DNA of 64,000 nucleotides from Campanula takesimana (GCA_026119855.1 JAOWBW010000087.1:1240001-1304000), one strand, 5' to 3'; positions 45,550-56,270 are shown, numbered from the stretch's first letter. The notes: generated from the sequence alone by a model not told the origin. Program-made: numbers and translations.

Positions 45550-46350
45550 TCAGTCATTCGCTGATTTATCCCCTCGCCGGGGACAATCCCTCTTGTAGTG
45601 TCCTAACTCCTTACAATGATAGCACTCAACCGATCCCTTGGCAACCTTTGGTGCATTATTGTTCTCCCTAGGCCTGTACTCACCACCTCCTACGTTTTCC
45701 CTTGATTCGGTTCTCCCCTTGTTGCTAGTACCCGGCTTTCCCCTGCTAGTTGTAGCTAAAGCCGATCCCGAAGTAGATGGTGTCCCCAACTTCTTCATAC
45801 GATTTTCCTCGCCTAAAAGAAAGTCCTTAACATCATCATACTTCAATTTATTCTTACCCGCTGAAGCATTTAACGCCGTCACCGTTCCGCTCCAACATCC
45901 TGGTAAGGATGCTAGCAATTGACAAGCATGAACCTCATCCCCAAACGTAATATCCAACGCCGCCAATGAGTCTATAACATCCATAAACTCATCGATGTGT
46001 TTAGCTATGGATCCTCCCTCTTGCATCTTGAGATTACCCATCTTGCGTATCAAATCAACCTTATTTGCAGCAGATGGAGTTTCAAATCTCTCAGTAAGAT
46101 AATCCAATAGCTCCTTGGTGGTTTTCGCCTTCTTGGTAGTCTTCGCGATCCACTTTGACAAAGTAGATCGAACCACCCCTAGGGCTTTCCGATCCATAAG
46201 ATCATAATCTTCCTGTTTTTCGCTTTCCGGCTTGACTCCTGTTAGAGGCTTATAGAGATCTTTGTTGTACAAGAGATCCTCTATTTGCATCCTCCAAAAC
46301 GCATAGTCAGACCTATCAAATTTCTCCACCGCTTTTTTATCCTTGCCCAT
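45550..46350 (-). CDS. Copia element 2 Gag, 266 aa, intact
   Basis: Met at 46350 (MGKDKKAVEKFDRSDYAFWR) to the stop after KSAND. N-terminal half: Copia Gag / UBN2-type fold with FWRMQIEDLLYNKDLY, LTERFETPSAANKVDLIRKM and HIDEFMDVIDSLAAL. Basic, Ser/Gly/Asn-rich linker, then zinc knuckle CYHCKELGHYKRDC (C-X2-C-X4-H-X4-C) near residue 245, the nucleic-acid-binding motif. Full length compared with relatives. In the cell it would form virus-like particles if expressed. The downstream pol is broken, so at best it could help other copies. The right breakpoint of the duplication lies at 45909-45911 within this ORF (codon about 147). Confidence 0.88.
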   Translation of the reverse strand: MGKDKKAVEKFDRSDYAFWRMQIEDLLYNKDLYKPLTGVKPESEKQEDYDLMDRKALGVVRSTLSKWIAKTTKKAKTTKELLDYLTERFETPSAANKVDLIRKMGNLKMQEGGSIAKHIDEFMDVIDSLAALDITFGDEVHACQLLASLPGCWSGTVTALNASAGKNKLKYDDVKDFLLGEENRMKKLGTPSTSGSALATTSRGKPGTSNKGRTESRENVGGGEYRPRENNNAPKVAKGSVECYHCKELGHYKRDCPRRGDKSAND

Positions 46351-46913
46351 TCTTGATTGCTTGATAAACCAGGATCGTTAAACCGGAGCTCTAGATACCA
46401 ATTGTTGTGGAATAGACCCTCCAACACCCAAGCAAATCGCAAGAAATCACCGCACCACAAACAAGCACAAGAAATAATAAAGCAAAGCAAAAGACAAAAG
46501 AACACAAGAAATTGTTTACCCAATTCGTCAATATATTTGACTACGTCTGGGGGCACTACCAAGCCAGGATCTTGCACTATAATATGTTAAATCTGAGTTA
46601 CAATGAGTATGTGGGCGGAACATTGCTTAAATATACAACCTAGAATAAGACCTAAACCTAAACATAAGAGAAATCCCGAAAATAATTCCCGAATTTAGTG
46701 TCGCGGCACCCGAGCGCCCGCTTGGTGAGGCCCAAGCGCCCGCTTATTCCTTGCGCTAAACGACTGATCCTTTCTGCCGAGACCAGGCGCCCGCTCGCCT
46801 CCTTCGCATATTTTCTTCTCTTTGTTTCCTTCACGATCTCTATTGACCCTTCTGGTTTGCCATCTGACTCATCGACATCCGCCTCAAGTGACAACAAAGC
46901 TCTCCTAGCTTAG

Positions 46914-47156
46914 TTAAGTCAAACGCAGTCTCAGATCAACTTTCTCAAAGCAGAAATTGGTTGTCTTAAGGTTAGCATTACAGGTAAACAGATATTGGTC
47001 GACAGTTTGGAAAGCTCCCTGGTTCGACTGAAGGAATTGTTGGGTCTTAGTGGTTCTTCCCAAAAAGGGGGAGAAGGTGGAGAAGCCGAAACAGAGGTTG
47101 GTCCGTCATCAGTTTCAGGGGGGAGAATTGGTTGTCTTCAGGGGAGATACATATAA
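46914..47156 (+). pseudogene. Coiled-coil C-terminal fragment of unknown, probably transposon-derived protein
   Basis: An open stretch of about 80 codons ends at TAA (47154-47156): INFLKAEIGCLK, then ILVDSLESSLVRLKELLGL, then a Gly/Glu-rich tail (SQKGGEGGEAETEVG). The heptad-like Leu/Ile pattern suggests a coiled coil. There is no start codon and a stop lies just upstream (46911-46913). A purine tract (CAGGGGGGAGAA at about 47116) overlaps the end, as before a 3' LTR. One reading is the end of a Sirevirus-like extra ORF; this is not certain. Confidence 0.4.
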
Positions 47157-48155
47157 TTGATTTTGGAAATTCTGGAATATGCTGCTTTTGAGATAATGAC
47201 TTTGTTTTTTTTTTTTGTTTAATGACTCGTAGGTTGTGGATGACTTAATTCCTTTTTGTAGTATGAGTCTGTTGATGGTTTTTTTTTTATTTTGTTTGAT
47301 GTCTCTCAGTATAAGTCTAGTTTATGAAATGTTTGTGTTGGGACTAATCTTGTTTTGCAGATTTTGATCAGAACCATAGGGAGAGATTGAAAGAGTATGA
47401 ATATACTCTAAAAATTCTTCTCATAAATATCTTTGTGATTCTGATTCTCTTTATAGGTAAATATTTAGTTTAATGTTATTTTAGTCTTAGCTGTAATTAT
47501 TTTAGAAATATTTTATGTTAAGTTTATTTTATTTCACTAACCTACTAATAATTGTCTATGGTAAGTTAGTGATTTATTTTAGGAAAATGAGGATTCTTCT
47601 TTTATTGGTTGATTGGTAAATGATGGCTTTCCAAAGTTAAAAGATATACACGGCATCTCTCAAAACCGTGTATATATGATGGGAGTCTGCGGTAGTCCTT
47701 CTTTGCGCCTTCACAGAATCATTTGAGAGAGAATTCCCTTTGTTCTTGGTGTTCTTATTCATCAAGAGTTCAAGTCTTTTATGTTTGATTTGTTCTAGTA
47801 CTCTAGAATAATTTTTGTTCTTTTAATTAGTTTTTGATCTTTCATAAATCTTGTATTCTGCAAGATCCTTTGGTAATGAAAGTTTTCCAGCAAGAAGTTT
47901 CTTGCTGAAGTGTTTATTCATCGTTTATTCCGCTGCTATTTATATTCTCTGAACGTGTGCGTGTTGTCGTGTCAGTTGTTAAGACAGTTGTGATGGTATT
48001 CTCGATCACAAGTGGCTTTACCCAGAAACAGTCCTAGCTAAATTTCTTTCATAGTATCTGTGTAACATTAACTATGTGTAATATGTAAGAAAGTTACAAG
48101 GTTTGATTCCTCATTATTTCAGGAAAAAGAAAATATATATACTCAATACTTTATA
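47157..48155. other. Unassigned, possibly LTR-derived
   Basis: No gene recognised. The region following the purine tract looks like a plus-strand LTR: AT-rich first part, CCGTGTATATATGATGGG near 47670, then TTGAGAGAGAATTCCCTTTG and pyrimidine-rich sequence. Ends and target duplication were not found. Confidence 0.3.
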
Positions 48156-48377
48156 TTCCTTCTGTCCGGAGAAGATAGTTCTATTATACATTTTTGATTG
48201 TTAACTTTGAACAATAATTTATATTAGTTTTTGTGATAAAAATCTAAAAATAAGCATTCATAACATTTTTTTTTTACTTAAGTTAGCAATGAAAAAAGTG
48301 AAATTAATTTTTTGAGACGAAAATAAATAATAATTTTCGTGTGCTCTTTTCTTGTAACATAAGGTGGGATAAAGGAG
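48156..48377. mobile_element. Degenerate Stowaway-type MITE
   Basis: TTCCTTCTGTCCGGAGAAGA at the left and GGTGGGATAAAGGAG then TA at the right. GTTAACTTTGAACAATAA fits the usual internal pattern. Followed by a T run at about 48398-48419. Confidence 0.55.
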
Positions 48378-48499
48378 TAAATATGTTGCTTGTTCTTTTT
48401 TTTTTTTTTTTTTTTTTTTACCATTTGTTGATGGGGTGCCCAAATCCTAAGGATTCATAAGTTGTTAAGATATTATACACTGAGATGATATAGTGTTCT

Positions 48500-48640
48500 A
48501 AAAGACGTCCGTCTAAGCCGCCTAGGCGGTCATGAAACGCCAGATCTCGTTTAGGATATTATAGTTATTTCTGAATTCTCGACCCCGCCTAGGCGCCTCT
48601 GCGGCGCCTAGCGACCGTCTAGCGTTTTTTTGAACCTTGG
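48500..48640. repeat. GC-rich dispersed repeat with CGCCTAGGCG palindromes
   Basis: CCGCCTAGGCGGTCATGAAA at the left and GACCCCGCCTAGGCGCC...GGCGCCTAGCGACCGTC at the right have mirrored motifs around an AT-rich centre. It is probably a small DNA transposon end pair; no target duplication was confirmed. Confidence 0.4.
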
Positions 48641-48732
48641 ATAATATAATAAAACGATGGATCGAGATTAAGACTGTTTTCTTACATATGAGATAATTGC
48701 TTCAACATAAATTGTGGATAATTGTGTGCGCC

Positions 48733-50088
48733 GGCCTGTCAATTATAGCTCGTTACCCGAATACCCGCTCGACCCAACTCCCTATTTACCCGACCCGACT
48801 CAGCTTGTTTAACTTCACGGGTTAGAACGGGTAACTCGTCCTACCCGTCAAATTTCATGGGTTAAAGCAGGTTAAACCTGCCAACCCGTTAAACCCGCTA
48901 GTGTTAAAACGCAATCTGAAATTAAACGAGCCCGTCATTCCTTTTCTTTCTCTGTCTCAATTAAATTGAAAGACTCCAGCCGCAACGTCGTTGCGGCAAC
49001 GATGACGATGGAACGGTGACGGTGACTGACCTGACGGCGGTGAAGGGCGATGGTGACGGAGCTGACGGCGATGACCGACGAAGGCGATGGACCTGCTGGA
49101 GGTGATCGGAGATGGCGACGGATTTCAGGTTACATCATGTATTAGAAACCCAGGTCGTTCTTCTCTTTCTGTCTCAAAATCAGAGTAGCAAAAAAGGCTT
49201 TTGAAGTTGGGAAAATAATTATCTCCGTCGATTCCGTGGTCGGCGATGTAGCAACTGTCTCTTGGCTTCGTCGGCGTTCTTTTAGAAATAGAGGAGAGAG
49301 AAAGGTAGGGGAAGGGAAAGGGGAAGATGACAGGCTTAAAAGGTGGAGTATTTGGGAAAGTGGAGACTTTTTAGAATATTTAATGTATTTATTACTCCCT
49401 CCGGTCTTAAATATAAACAAAAATAACTAAAATCACGCCTATTAAGAAAGTAGTTAAGTTAGTTAATTGTCTTGATTTTATAATAAAAACATGTTAAAAT
49501 TACTAATATATCCTCATATTAAATGTGTAATAAATGTGCACTTGTATTTGAAAATGAATAATTAAATAGGGGCAATTTTGGTAAGAGAATATTAAATAGT
49601 CTTGAAATCCCTTAGAGTTACTTATATTTAGGTAAAAAAAAAACCCACTTTTGTTGCTTATAATTGAGTCCGGAGGGAGTAACTTCTCGTTTGACAATTT
49701 GACTACCTTTTTTGAAATAGAAAATGGTTTATTTCTTTTTTATTGTTTTAAATAGAATGCGTAGTAGTTGTACACTTTAAAAATAAAAACTAAACTGCTC
49801 CTTGCATTTCAATAGTATTCTGATATCAATAAGGGGACATACAGGCATATACAACCGCCCAAAAAAAATAAATAGATTTTTTTTTTTTTTTTTTTGAAGA
49901 AATTAGAAAAAAACTTTTAAAAAAACCATTTTTTGCTTACCGGGTCAACCCGTATCCGACTCGCCTAGTTGATTACCCGACCCGTGTAACCAGCAAATGT
50001 AATCGGGTTGTGATGGGTCGAACCCGTTTAGCTCGCTAACTCGTCTCGACCCGCTTGTACCCGACTCGACCCGCTTAATTGACAGGTC
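48733..50088. mobile_element. hAT-like non-autonomous element, about 1.36 kb
   Basis: Inverted ends GGCCTGTCAATTATAGC (left) and CTTAATTGACAGGTCTA (right). Both subterminal regions are full of ACCCG / CGGGT repeats, as in hAT-type elements. Flanks TGTGCGC and CGTGCGC suggest an imperfect 8-bp target duplication. The centre has a GACGGTGACGG-rich tract (48985-49130), a MITE at 49395-49679 and a T run at about 49878-49895. No transposase. Confidence 0.6.
49395..49679. mobile_element. Stowaway-type MITE nested in the hAT-like element
   Basis: CTCCCTCCGGTCTTAAATAT at the left and ATAATTGAGTCCGGAGGGAG at the right, TA both sides, 285 bp. Confidence 0.85.
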
Positions 50089-50335
50089 TACGTGCGCGCT
50101 TTGTCAACAGCAAGTATCAAGTGTGGCGAAAGTGTAAATTAACCATGTGGAGTGTTGGGGGAGAATATGAGTTGAGTATTCATGGTAGTTGAGCCTCATT
50201 TACTCAGTGACGCGGTTTGGAGACTAAGCTCTCATTTATATCTCACCTTGTGTTGTGGGTCTATATACCACATGCTATCACTCTCATTCTCAACTTTTGA
50301 ATAAGCACTCTTTATCTTGTGTCTTCATTAATTTA

Positions 50336-50531
50336 TGACGTTTCTATTTTCCATTTTTGTTTGTCGCAAAATACAGTCTCATTTCTATAAATTTATGTCC
50401 TAGAATGACGTTTCTACTTTTCATTTTTATTTGTCGCAAAATGCAGTTTCATTTCTATAAATTTATGTCCAAGAAATGACATTTCTACTTTTCATTTTTA
50501 TTTGTCGCAAAATCCAGTTTCATTTCTATAG
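50336..50531. repeat. Three tandem copies of a 70-bp unit
   Basis: Units begin at 50336, 50406 and 50477 (TGACGTTTCTACTTTTCATT, then TTTGTCGCAAAAT, then AGTTTCATTTCTATA). The last is shortened. Divergence is low. Confidence 0.88.
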
Positions 50532-50818
50532 TTAGAATCTTGAAGTGTATGACATTTCAAAATACATATTTTCTTTAACGCAATTTTCTTTAAGGTAACA
50601 TATTGTGTATCTCGAGCTCAGAAACTCGTTCCGCTACATAAATATCATGCATTGGCCCATTAAGCAAAAAAAAAAAAAAAATTAAAAAATTGTATCCATT
50701 TGGCTTGTTATAAGCTCACCTAAAAGTACATGAATGATCAATCAAAGTGTTTGGAGATTTGGTTCTCTTGTAGTATATAAACACAATGAACAAGAGTTAA
50801 CACCTGATTTGGTAAATA

Positions 50819-51087
50819 CTCCCTCCCAGAGTAAGAGTCTCACCCCTCATTTGCACGCTTATTAATAAATATTGGATGTGATGTAAATGTTGTGAGTGTA
50901 AAAGTAAAGTATGAGAGAGAATGAGTGGGAGAAAATAGTGAATTGATTGGTGTTGTGAGTATAAAAGTAAAATAAGAGAGAGAATGAGGGGTGAATAGTA
51001 AAGATTCTTTGCCATTTTAGGAATGAGACTCTTACTCTGGGACGGACCAAAAAGGAAAATGAGACTCTTACTCAGGGACGGAGGGAG
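50819..51087. mobile_element. Stowaway-type MITE, sister of 26020-26288
   Basis: CTCCCTCCCAGAGTAAGAGT at the left, CTCAGGGACGGAGGGAG at the right, TA on both sides. The right arm contains a repeated GAGACTCTTACTC segment (about 51026 and 51061). Confidence 0.85.
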
Positions 51088-51314
51088 TACGTTTGTTAGA
51101 CTTCATACACTATCAACATATTTATAGTATGGTTCGATTATAAGGCACCGTTTGTTTCGTGTAAAACTTTTTTCAGAAAATGTTTTCCGAAAAATGACGT
51201 AAACATTTTTTTGTTGTTTGGTAAATTTAAGGAAAATATTTTCATATGAAAAATTAATAATTTAATATGAGGAAAAAAATTATTATGAGAAATCTCTCTC
51301 TATATATATATATA

Positions 51315-51551
51315 CTCCCCCTGTCCCACCCGAAATAGGATTTTGGTAGTTTTTTTTATACTTTGACTGTGCAATTTAAATAAGAAATAATTATCCTAAT
51401 ATAAATTTAAAAATTGTTATTGAGAGTATTATTAATTGTGATACAATAACAATTTTTAAATTTTTATTTGGATTATTATATTTTCTTCAAAAGACTTGGT
51501 CAAAGTAAAGTCAAGTTTATTAAAATCCTATTTCGGGCGGGATTGAGGGAG
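51315..51551. mobile_element. Stowaway-type MITE
   Basis: CTCCCCCTGTCCCACCCGAA pairs with TTCGGGCGGGATTGAGGGAG; arms AATAGGATTTT and AAAATCCTATT match; TA flanks. Same subfamily as 52932-53165. Confidence 0.87.
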
Positions 51552-51848
51552 TATATATTAAAGTTGGTGAGGAGAGCTAAGGTGTTGCCATGTGGACAAG
51601 TCATGGAAGAAGTTTGAATTGGACAAGTCATGGAAGAACCTTGAATTTGGTGATGCCACATCAACACTACCCTCTTAAATAAGTGACTTTTCATTATTTT
51701 TCTATTAGCTAATAGTATTAGCTAATAGTATTAGCTAATAATATTAGTTACTATATAGGGTGGGGGGCGAGGGAGGTGATTAAAAATAATTTTAATATGA
51801 GTGATTTTTTTTTTGGGTGGGTGGGGGAGGTGTTCAAAAATAATTTTA
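51552..51848. other. Unassigned short-repeat region
   Basis: GGACAAGTCATGGAAGAA occurs twice (about 51594 and 51623). TAGCTAATAGTATTAGCTAA forms a three-copy tandem at about 51704-51752. No gene. Confidence 0.5.
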
Positions 51849-52524
51849 GGGCAAATTGCAATTTAGTTACCTGAGTTTTACACGATGTTTCAATTGGTTC
51901 CTGAATCCGCTTTTCGACAAATTGGTTACCTGAGTTTGACTTAGGGTTGCAATGTGGTATAAAAATGGATGGACAGTTAAAAAACTAACGAAAGTTAATG
52001 AAAAACATAACAAACTTCTTTTGAAATTGCAATGCTCATCCCTACAGTTTAAATCATCTAATTTTTCCCCCTAACACCTAACAATTTTTTTTTGAAAACC
52101 ATTTTTTTTCCTCTCTCTCTCTCACTCATATTTTTGAAAACCAATTTTTTTGAAAACCATTTTTTTTTTGAAAGTTAATCTAATTTAATCTCATGTCCAC
52201 CCTCAACATCAATCCACCTTTTTTGAAAACCAAATATTTTTCCTCTCTCTCTCACACTCACGGACTTCCCTTCACTACCACCACCGCCGCCGTCGCCACC
52301 CACTTTCCTCCACGATCACCAACTCCATCATATGCGTTTTCTCTCTTCACTCTTCTCTTAGATTCCTACTATGAGTTTTTCATTTTGTGTTAATATTTTT
52401 CGGTAAAATCGGAATCCAGATCTATGTTTGCAAACACAAATCCTGAATTTTCTTTGTGTGTGCTTGCGCGCGTATGTGTGTTAAAGATATAGATCTGATA
52501 TTTTTATGAGTTTGTGTGTGTGGC

Positions 52525-52527
<3 letters not shown>

Positions 52528-52569
<42 letters not shown>

Positions 52570-52570
52570 A
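52528..52570. repeat. (GA)n microsatellite
   Basis: About 19 consecutive AG units with one interruption near the end. Confidence 0.95.
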
Positions 52571-52931
52571 ACGGTGGTGGTGATGGCTGATGCTCTGAGT
52601 TTCAGATTTTGTTTGAGACCCTTGATTTCCTTTTTTAATTGTACATCTTCATATTTATTTTGATTATTTAGATGTGGTGGTGACTGTAGTGCCGGTGGTG
52701 GCGGCAGCGATGGCCGGTGGCGGTGGTGGAAGACGGTGTGGTTGTCTGTAATAGATGGTGGTTATCTGTAAAAGTAGTAGACAAATTCATTTGGGTATTT
52801 GTACTGAATTAATAATTAAAATTAATAATTAAAAGCTAATTAGAAAAATATCTTCCCAATTAACATTGCTAAAATGAGAAAAACATATCCAATTAACTAT
52901 ATAGTTGAATATCCTTTTGGGAAAATATATA

Positions 52932-53165
52932 CTCTCTCTGTCCCACTCGAAATAGGATTCTTGGTCAACTAAATTACACTTTGACCAATAACTTAAGGGA
53001 AAATAATGATGCTAATAAAAATTTAAAAATTGTTATTGTATCACCATTAATAATACATTTAATAACTATTTATAGATTTATATTAAGATTATTATTTTCT
53101 TCAAATTATTGGTCAAAGTATAATTAACTTGACCAAGAATCTTATTTCGTGTGGGACAAAGGGAG
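52932..53165. mobile_element. Stowaway-type MITE nested in the long-TIR element
   Basis: CTCTCTCTGTCCCACTCGAA and GTGTGGGACAAAGGGAG ends, TA on both sides. Arms AGGATTCTTGGTCAACTAA and TTAACTTGACCAAGAATCTT pair. Confidence 0.85.
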
Positions 53166-53570
53166 TATATATATAGTGAATATACCAATTTCACTGCCTT
53201 TTTGCCTAGTCGTATACTCTCTCATTAATTTCCGTGCATTCTAAAAATGATTAAGGTGTTTTGAGACGGAAGGAATATTTGTTATTAATTAATTAAATAA
53301 GATAAGATTGTTATTATTTTTTTTATTTTTATGATGGATATAATAATTTTATAACTTTGATGCAATAATTAAAATGAAAATGACTCAAACACCTATATGT
53401 GACATGTTCATGCCAACTTATGTTAGTTTTTAAACATTCATTAGGTGTTAGGGGGCAAAATGGGATATTTTAAACTGTATGGATGAGCATTGCAATTTCA
53501 AAAGAAGCTTGTTATGTTTTTCATTAACTTTCGTTAGTTTTTTAGCTGTCCATCCATTTTTATACCACAT

Positions 53571-55097
53571 TGTTTAAGGATCCCGCCCCGCGCGGAGGAA
53601 ACGCGACGAGTTTTGGGGAGAAAAAGCCGAACACGGTTATCTCACAAAACATAACGGAGTCGCTACTTTTGTTAATTATTTAACCCAACAAAAGAAAAGG
53701 TTAGAGATTCTATTAGTTCGGAAGTCAGGTTACGCCTTGGGAAGAGTTTCACGTCACCCAAGTCGCCTCAGATAGGACCGAGTCTCCCTAATGTTAGTTA
53801 ACGAAAGTGCATGTGTGTGTGTGTGTGTTTTCAAAATGGGAGAAACTGACTGTTTTGGCAAAACCAGTTAATTATTTAACAGAAAAGGGTTTATTTTGCA
53901 AACTTTCTGGTCAGAAAAGGAAGAAACTGGAAAATGCCCTCCCCGGCCAAAGTAGCCGTACGGATGGGGAGGGCTCTCCAGGGTATTTACAGTTTATCAG
54001 AAAAACAGTCCAGTTTCAGTCAAAACAGAGTATCTTTGCTGAAACTGGAGTGGAATGTTGATTTCCAGTTTATGATTAACAACAAAACTTTGAAAAGTTC
54101 ATTCCTATGCACTTTGATCATCAAAGGAACCCCAAAAACAAAGATTTGGGTGTGATCAAAGACAATCATTGGAGAAATTTATGAAAAGTTGATGAACATG
54201 GCATTTAAACCAAAATGACCATTTTGGTGGATAAAAATTGAAACTTTACCACCAAAATGGACTTATTATACAAGATTAAACCTTTAGGGACAAAAATATA
54301 ACATAAAGATCAAATTTTTATGTCCCATACTTGGTGATTTATGGCTAGATCATGGTTGGGATGATAAAGATTGAAACTTTATCCCCCAATCATGACTCTT
54401 ATGGCCAAACAAGAACAACATCAACATGAAATTTAACAAATCATGATCATCCTAGGTTTTACCCCATAAATCACACACTAGGTGTGAAGGGGACCTTGAA
54501 TCACCTCATGATTTGGATCATTTATATATAATCATAATATATATAGCTTGGAAGGCCAAGACTTGTATAATATATAGATATAGTGCTTGAAAATGGACAA
54601 GACTTGCAAGAAATATAAAATGCTTGAAATGGACAAGACTTTGCAAGAACAAGAAGAAATAACACAAGATAAACAAGTAATATGAACAAAGATAAAAGAG
54701 AGTTTGAGATGAAGAAGAAGATGGGGATAAGGAGGCTTCACCTATTGTGGTTATGGCCTATCTTCCTCTCTAATCACTCAAATGTATATATCACTCACTT
54801 TCTGCTCTCAAACTGGCAGAGTTTCAGCTCACAAAACGTTTCCCCCCCAAATGATCAACATGGGGTTCAATTTATAGAGGCAGAGGGTGCCCAAACCAGT
54901 CGTACGGCTAGGGACCTCATGTGCCCAAACCATCTGTACGACTCGACTTGGCGAGCTTCTGGATTTTTCCAAGTTTAATTCCAGTCCAGTCCTGGAATAT
55001 TAGGTTTATCCTAGTGAGGTCCTGGCCTATTGGTTTATCCCTAGGATAAACCAAGGATTCCTCTAAAATAGGTCTATTTCAGATTGGGGTACTTACA
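53571..55097 (-). repeat. Gypsy 3' LTR, 1,527 bp
   Basis: Plus-strand ends are TGTTTAAGGATCC (left) and GGGTACTTACA (right), inverted TG...CA termini. The right boundary is set by the purine-rich tract on the minus strand just outside (GCCGAGGGGATC). Contains a (GT)n stretch near 53813-53828. The 5' LTR starts TGTAAGGATCC, without the two extra T. Confidence 0.8.
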
Positions 55098-55149
55098 GAT
55101 CCCCTCGGCAACGTCGCTTTTGAAGAAAGCGGGGTTGTCGATAAAACAA

Positions 55150-55787
55150 GCATCCCAATCTGATGGGAGGACGGCTTAGATGATTTGAGTGAGAGATTTC
55201 AAGGCTACTCAAACCTATAAGCATCCCATTTTGATGGGAGGACGGCATAGTCGATTTGGGTGAGAGATTCTAAGGCTACTCAAACCTATAAGCATCCCAT
55301 TTTGATGGGAGGACGGCATAGCTGATTTCGGTGAGAGATTCTAAGGCTACTCAAACCTATAAGCATCCCATTTTGATGGGAGGATGGCATAGATGATTTG
55401 GGTGAGAGATCTAAGGCTACTCAAACCTATAAGAATCCCATTTTGATGGGAGGACGGCATAGCCGATTTGGGTGAGAGATTCTAAGGCTACTCAAACCTA
55501 TAAGCATCCTATTTTGATGGGAGGACGGCATAACCGATTTGGGTGAGAGATTCTAAGGCTACTCAAACCTATAAGCATCCCATTTTGATGGGAGGACGGC
55601 ATAGCCGATTTGGGTGAGGGATTCTAAGGCTACTCAAACCTATAAGCATCCCATTTTGATGAGAGGACGACATAGCCGATTTGAGTGAGGGATTCTAAGG
55701 CTACTCAAACCTATAAGCATCCCATTTTGATGGGAAGACGGCATAGCCGATTTGGGTGAGAGATTTTAAGGCTACTCAAACCTATGG
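55150..55787. repeat. Tandem array 1: 71-bp unit, 9 copies
   Basis: Units start at 55150, 55221, 55292, 55363, 55433, 55504, 55575, 55646 and 55717 (GCATCCCATTTTGATGGGAG, then GACGGCATAG, then AAGGCTACTCAAACCTATAA). The core contains a short palindrome CCCATTTTGATGGG. Variation is a few bases per unit. It lies next to the 3' LTR inside the element. Confidence 0.97.
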
Positions 55788-56064
55788 GCCTTAGGTGGAT
55801 ATCCATTCATTTCTCCCTAAACAGGCATGGCTTAAAGGCCGGACTTGGTCAACTTGACTCTATTCGAGAGGGTTGACTAAGGAATGGGCATGGCTCAGAG
55901 GCTCAAATGATGGGCATGGCTTAGAGGCTGGGCTCGATTGACTATGCTATATTAGGAGAGGGTCGATTCGAGGATAACTGGCCTTACGTCCAACCGAGGA
56001 CTGCCGGGACACATTTGGTCAACTTTTCTCATAGCGGAGGGTATACTACACAAACTGGCAAATT
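55788..56064. other. Degenerate repeats between arrays 1 and 2
   Basis: Contains diverged versions of the array-2 unit (GGTCAACTTGACTCTATTC at about 55846) and a GGGCATGGCT(T/C)A motif repeated three times. Confidence 0.6.
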
Positions 56065-56262
56065 GGTCAACTTGGCTCTATGGGAGAGGGTTGACTAAAT
56101 GGTCGGACTTATGGAGGACTGCCGGGACATGGTCAACTTGGCTTTATGGGAGAGGGTTGACTAAACGGTCGGACTTACGGAGGACTACCGGGACATGGTC
56201 AACTTGGCTCTATGGGAGAGGGTTGACTAAACAGTCGGACTTACGAAGGAATGCCGGGACAA
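56065..56262. repeat. Tandem array 2: 66-bp unit, 3 copies
   Basis: Units start at 56065, 56131 and 56197 (GGTCAACTTGGCTCTATGGG, then GGTTGACTAAA, then GTCGGACTTA, then GCCGGGACA). Confidence 0.93.
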
Positions 56263-56270
56263 CAAAACCC

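Larger units (their letters stand above)
29208..45911. repeat. Tandem segmental duplication, copy B
   Basis: Second copy of 12506-29210, direct orientation, no spacer. Its left edge is the rearrangement junction (GGTAAGGATG from gag, then AATAGTGCTTTGG from the MITE). Its right edge is the undisturbed continuation of Copia element 2. Contents in order: right part of a MITE, solo LTR, kinase exons 4-12 with their transposon-laden introns, MITE cluster, Copia element 2. Confidence 0.97.
43899..46844 (-). mobile_element. Copia-type retrotransposon (element 2), copy B, both LTRs present
   Basis: 3' LTR 43899-44374 (476 bp); 5' LTR 46403-46844 (442 bp) ending CTCTATT, lacking the final CCAACA, so the outer end is slightly truncated and no target duplication can be shown. 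Beside the 5' LTR at about 46386-46400 is a tRNA-iMet-type primer site (minus strand TGGTATCTAGAGC). The LTRs differ by at least two indels (a 22-bp GC-rich segment and 5 bp) and several substitutions, so the insertion is much older than the segmental duplication. Pol is largely deleted. Confidence 0.88.
51849..53570. mobile_element. Long-TIR DNA element (Mutator-like), right end cut by the Gypsy insertion
   Basis: The left sequence ATGTGGTATAAAAATGGATG through TTTTTCCCCCTAACACCTA (about 51953-52081) is matched in inverted orientation by about 53430-53570. The outer about 100 bp of the left TIR (from GGGCAAATTGCAATTTAG at 51849) has no partner because the Gypsy LTR begins at 53571. The interior has (GA)n at 52528-52570, GCCGCCGTCGCCACC- and GGTGGTGG-rich stretches that may be captured gene sequence, and a nested MITE. 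No transposase ORF. Confidence 0.65.

Noticed and set aside
12506..45911. Reading the two 16.7-kb copies as LTRs of a giant element
   Set aside because: They are adjacent without internal sequence, contain a host gene with introns, and their edges lie inside other elements.
55150..55787. Regularly spaced 71-bp repeats as a CRISPR array
   Set aside because: The whole unit repeats, with no variable spacers, and the setting is a plant retrotransposon.
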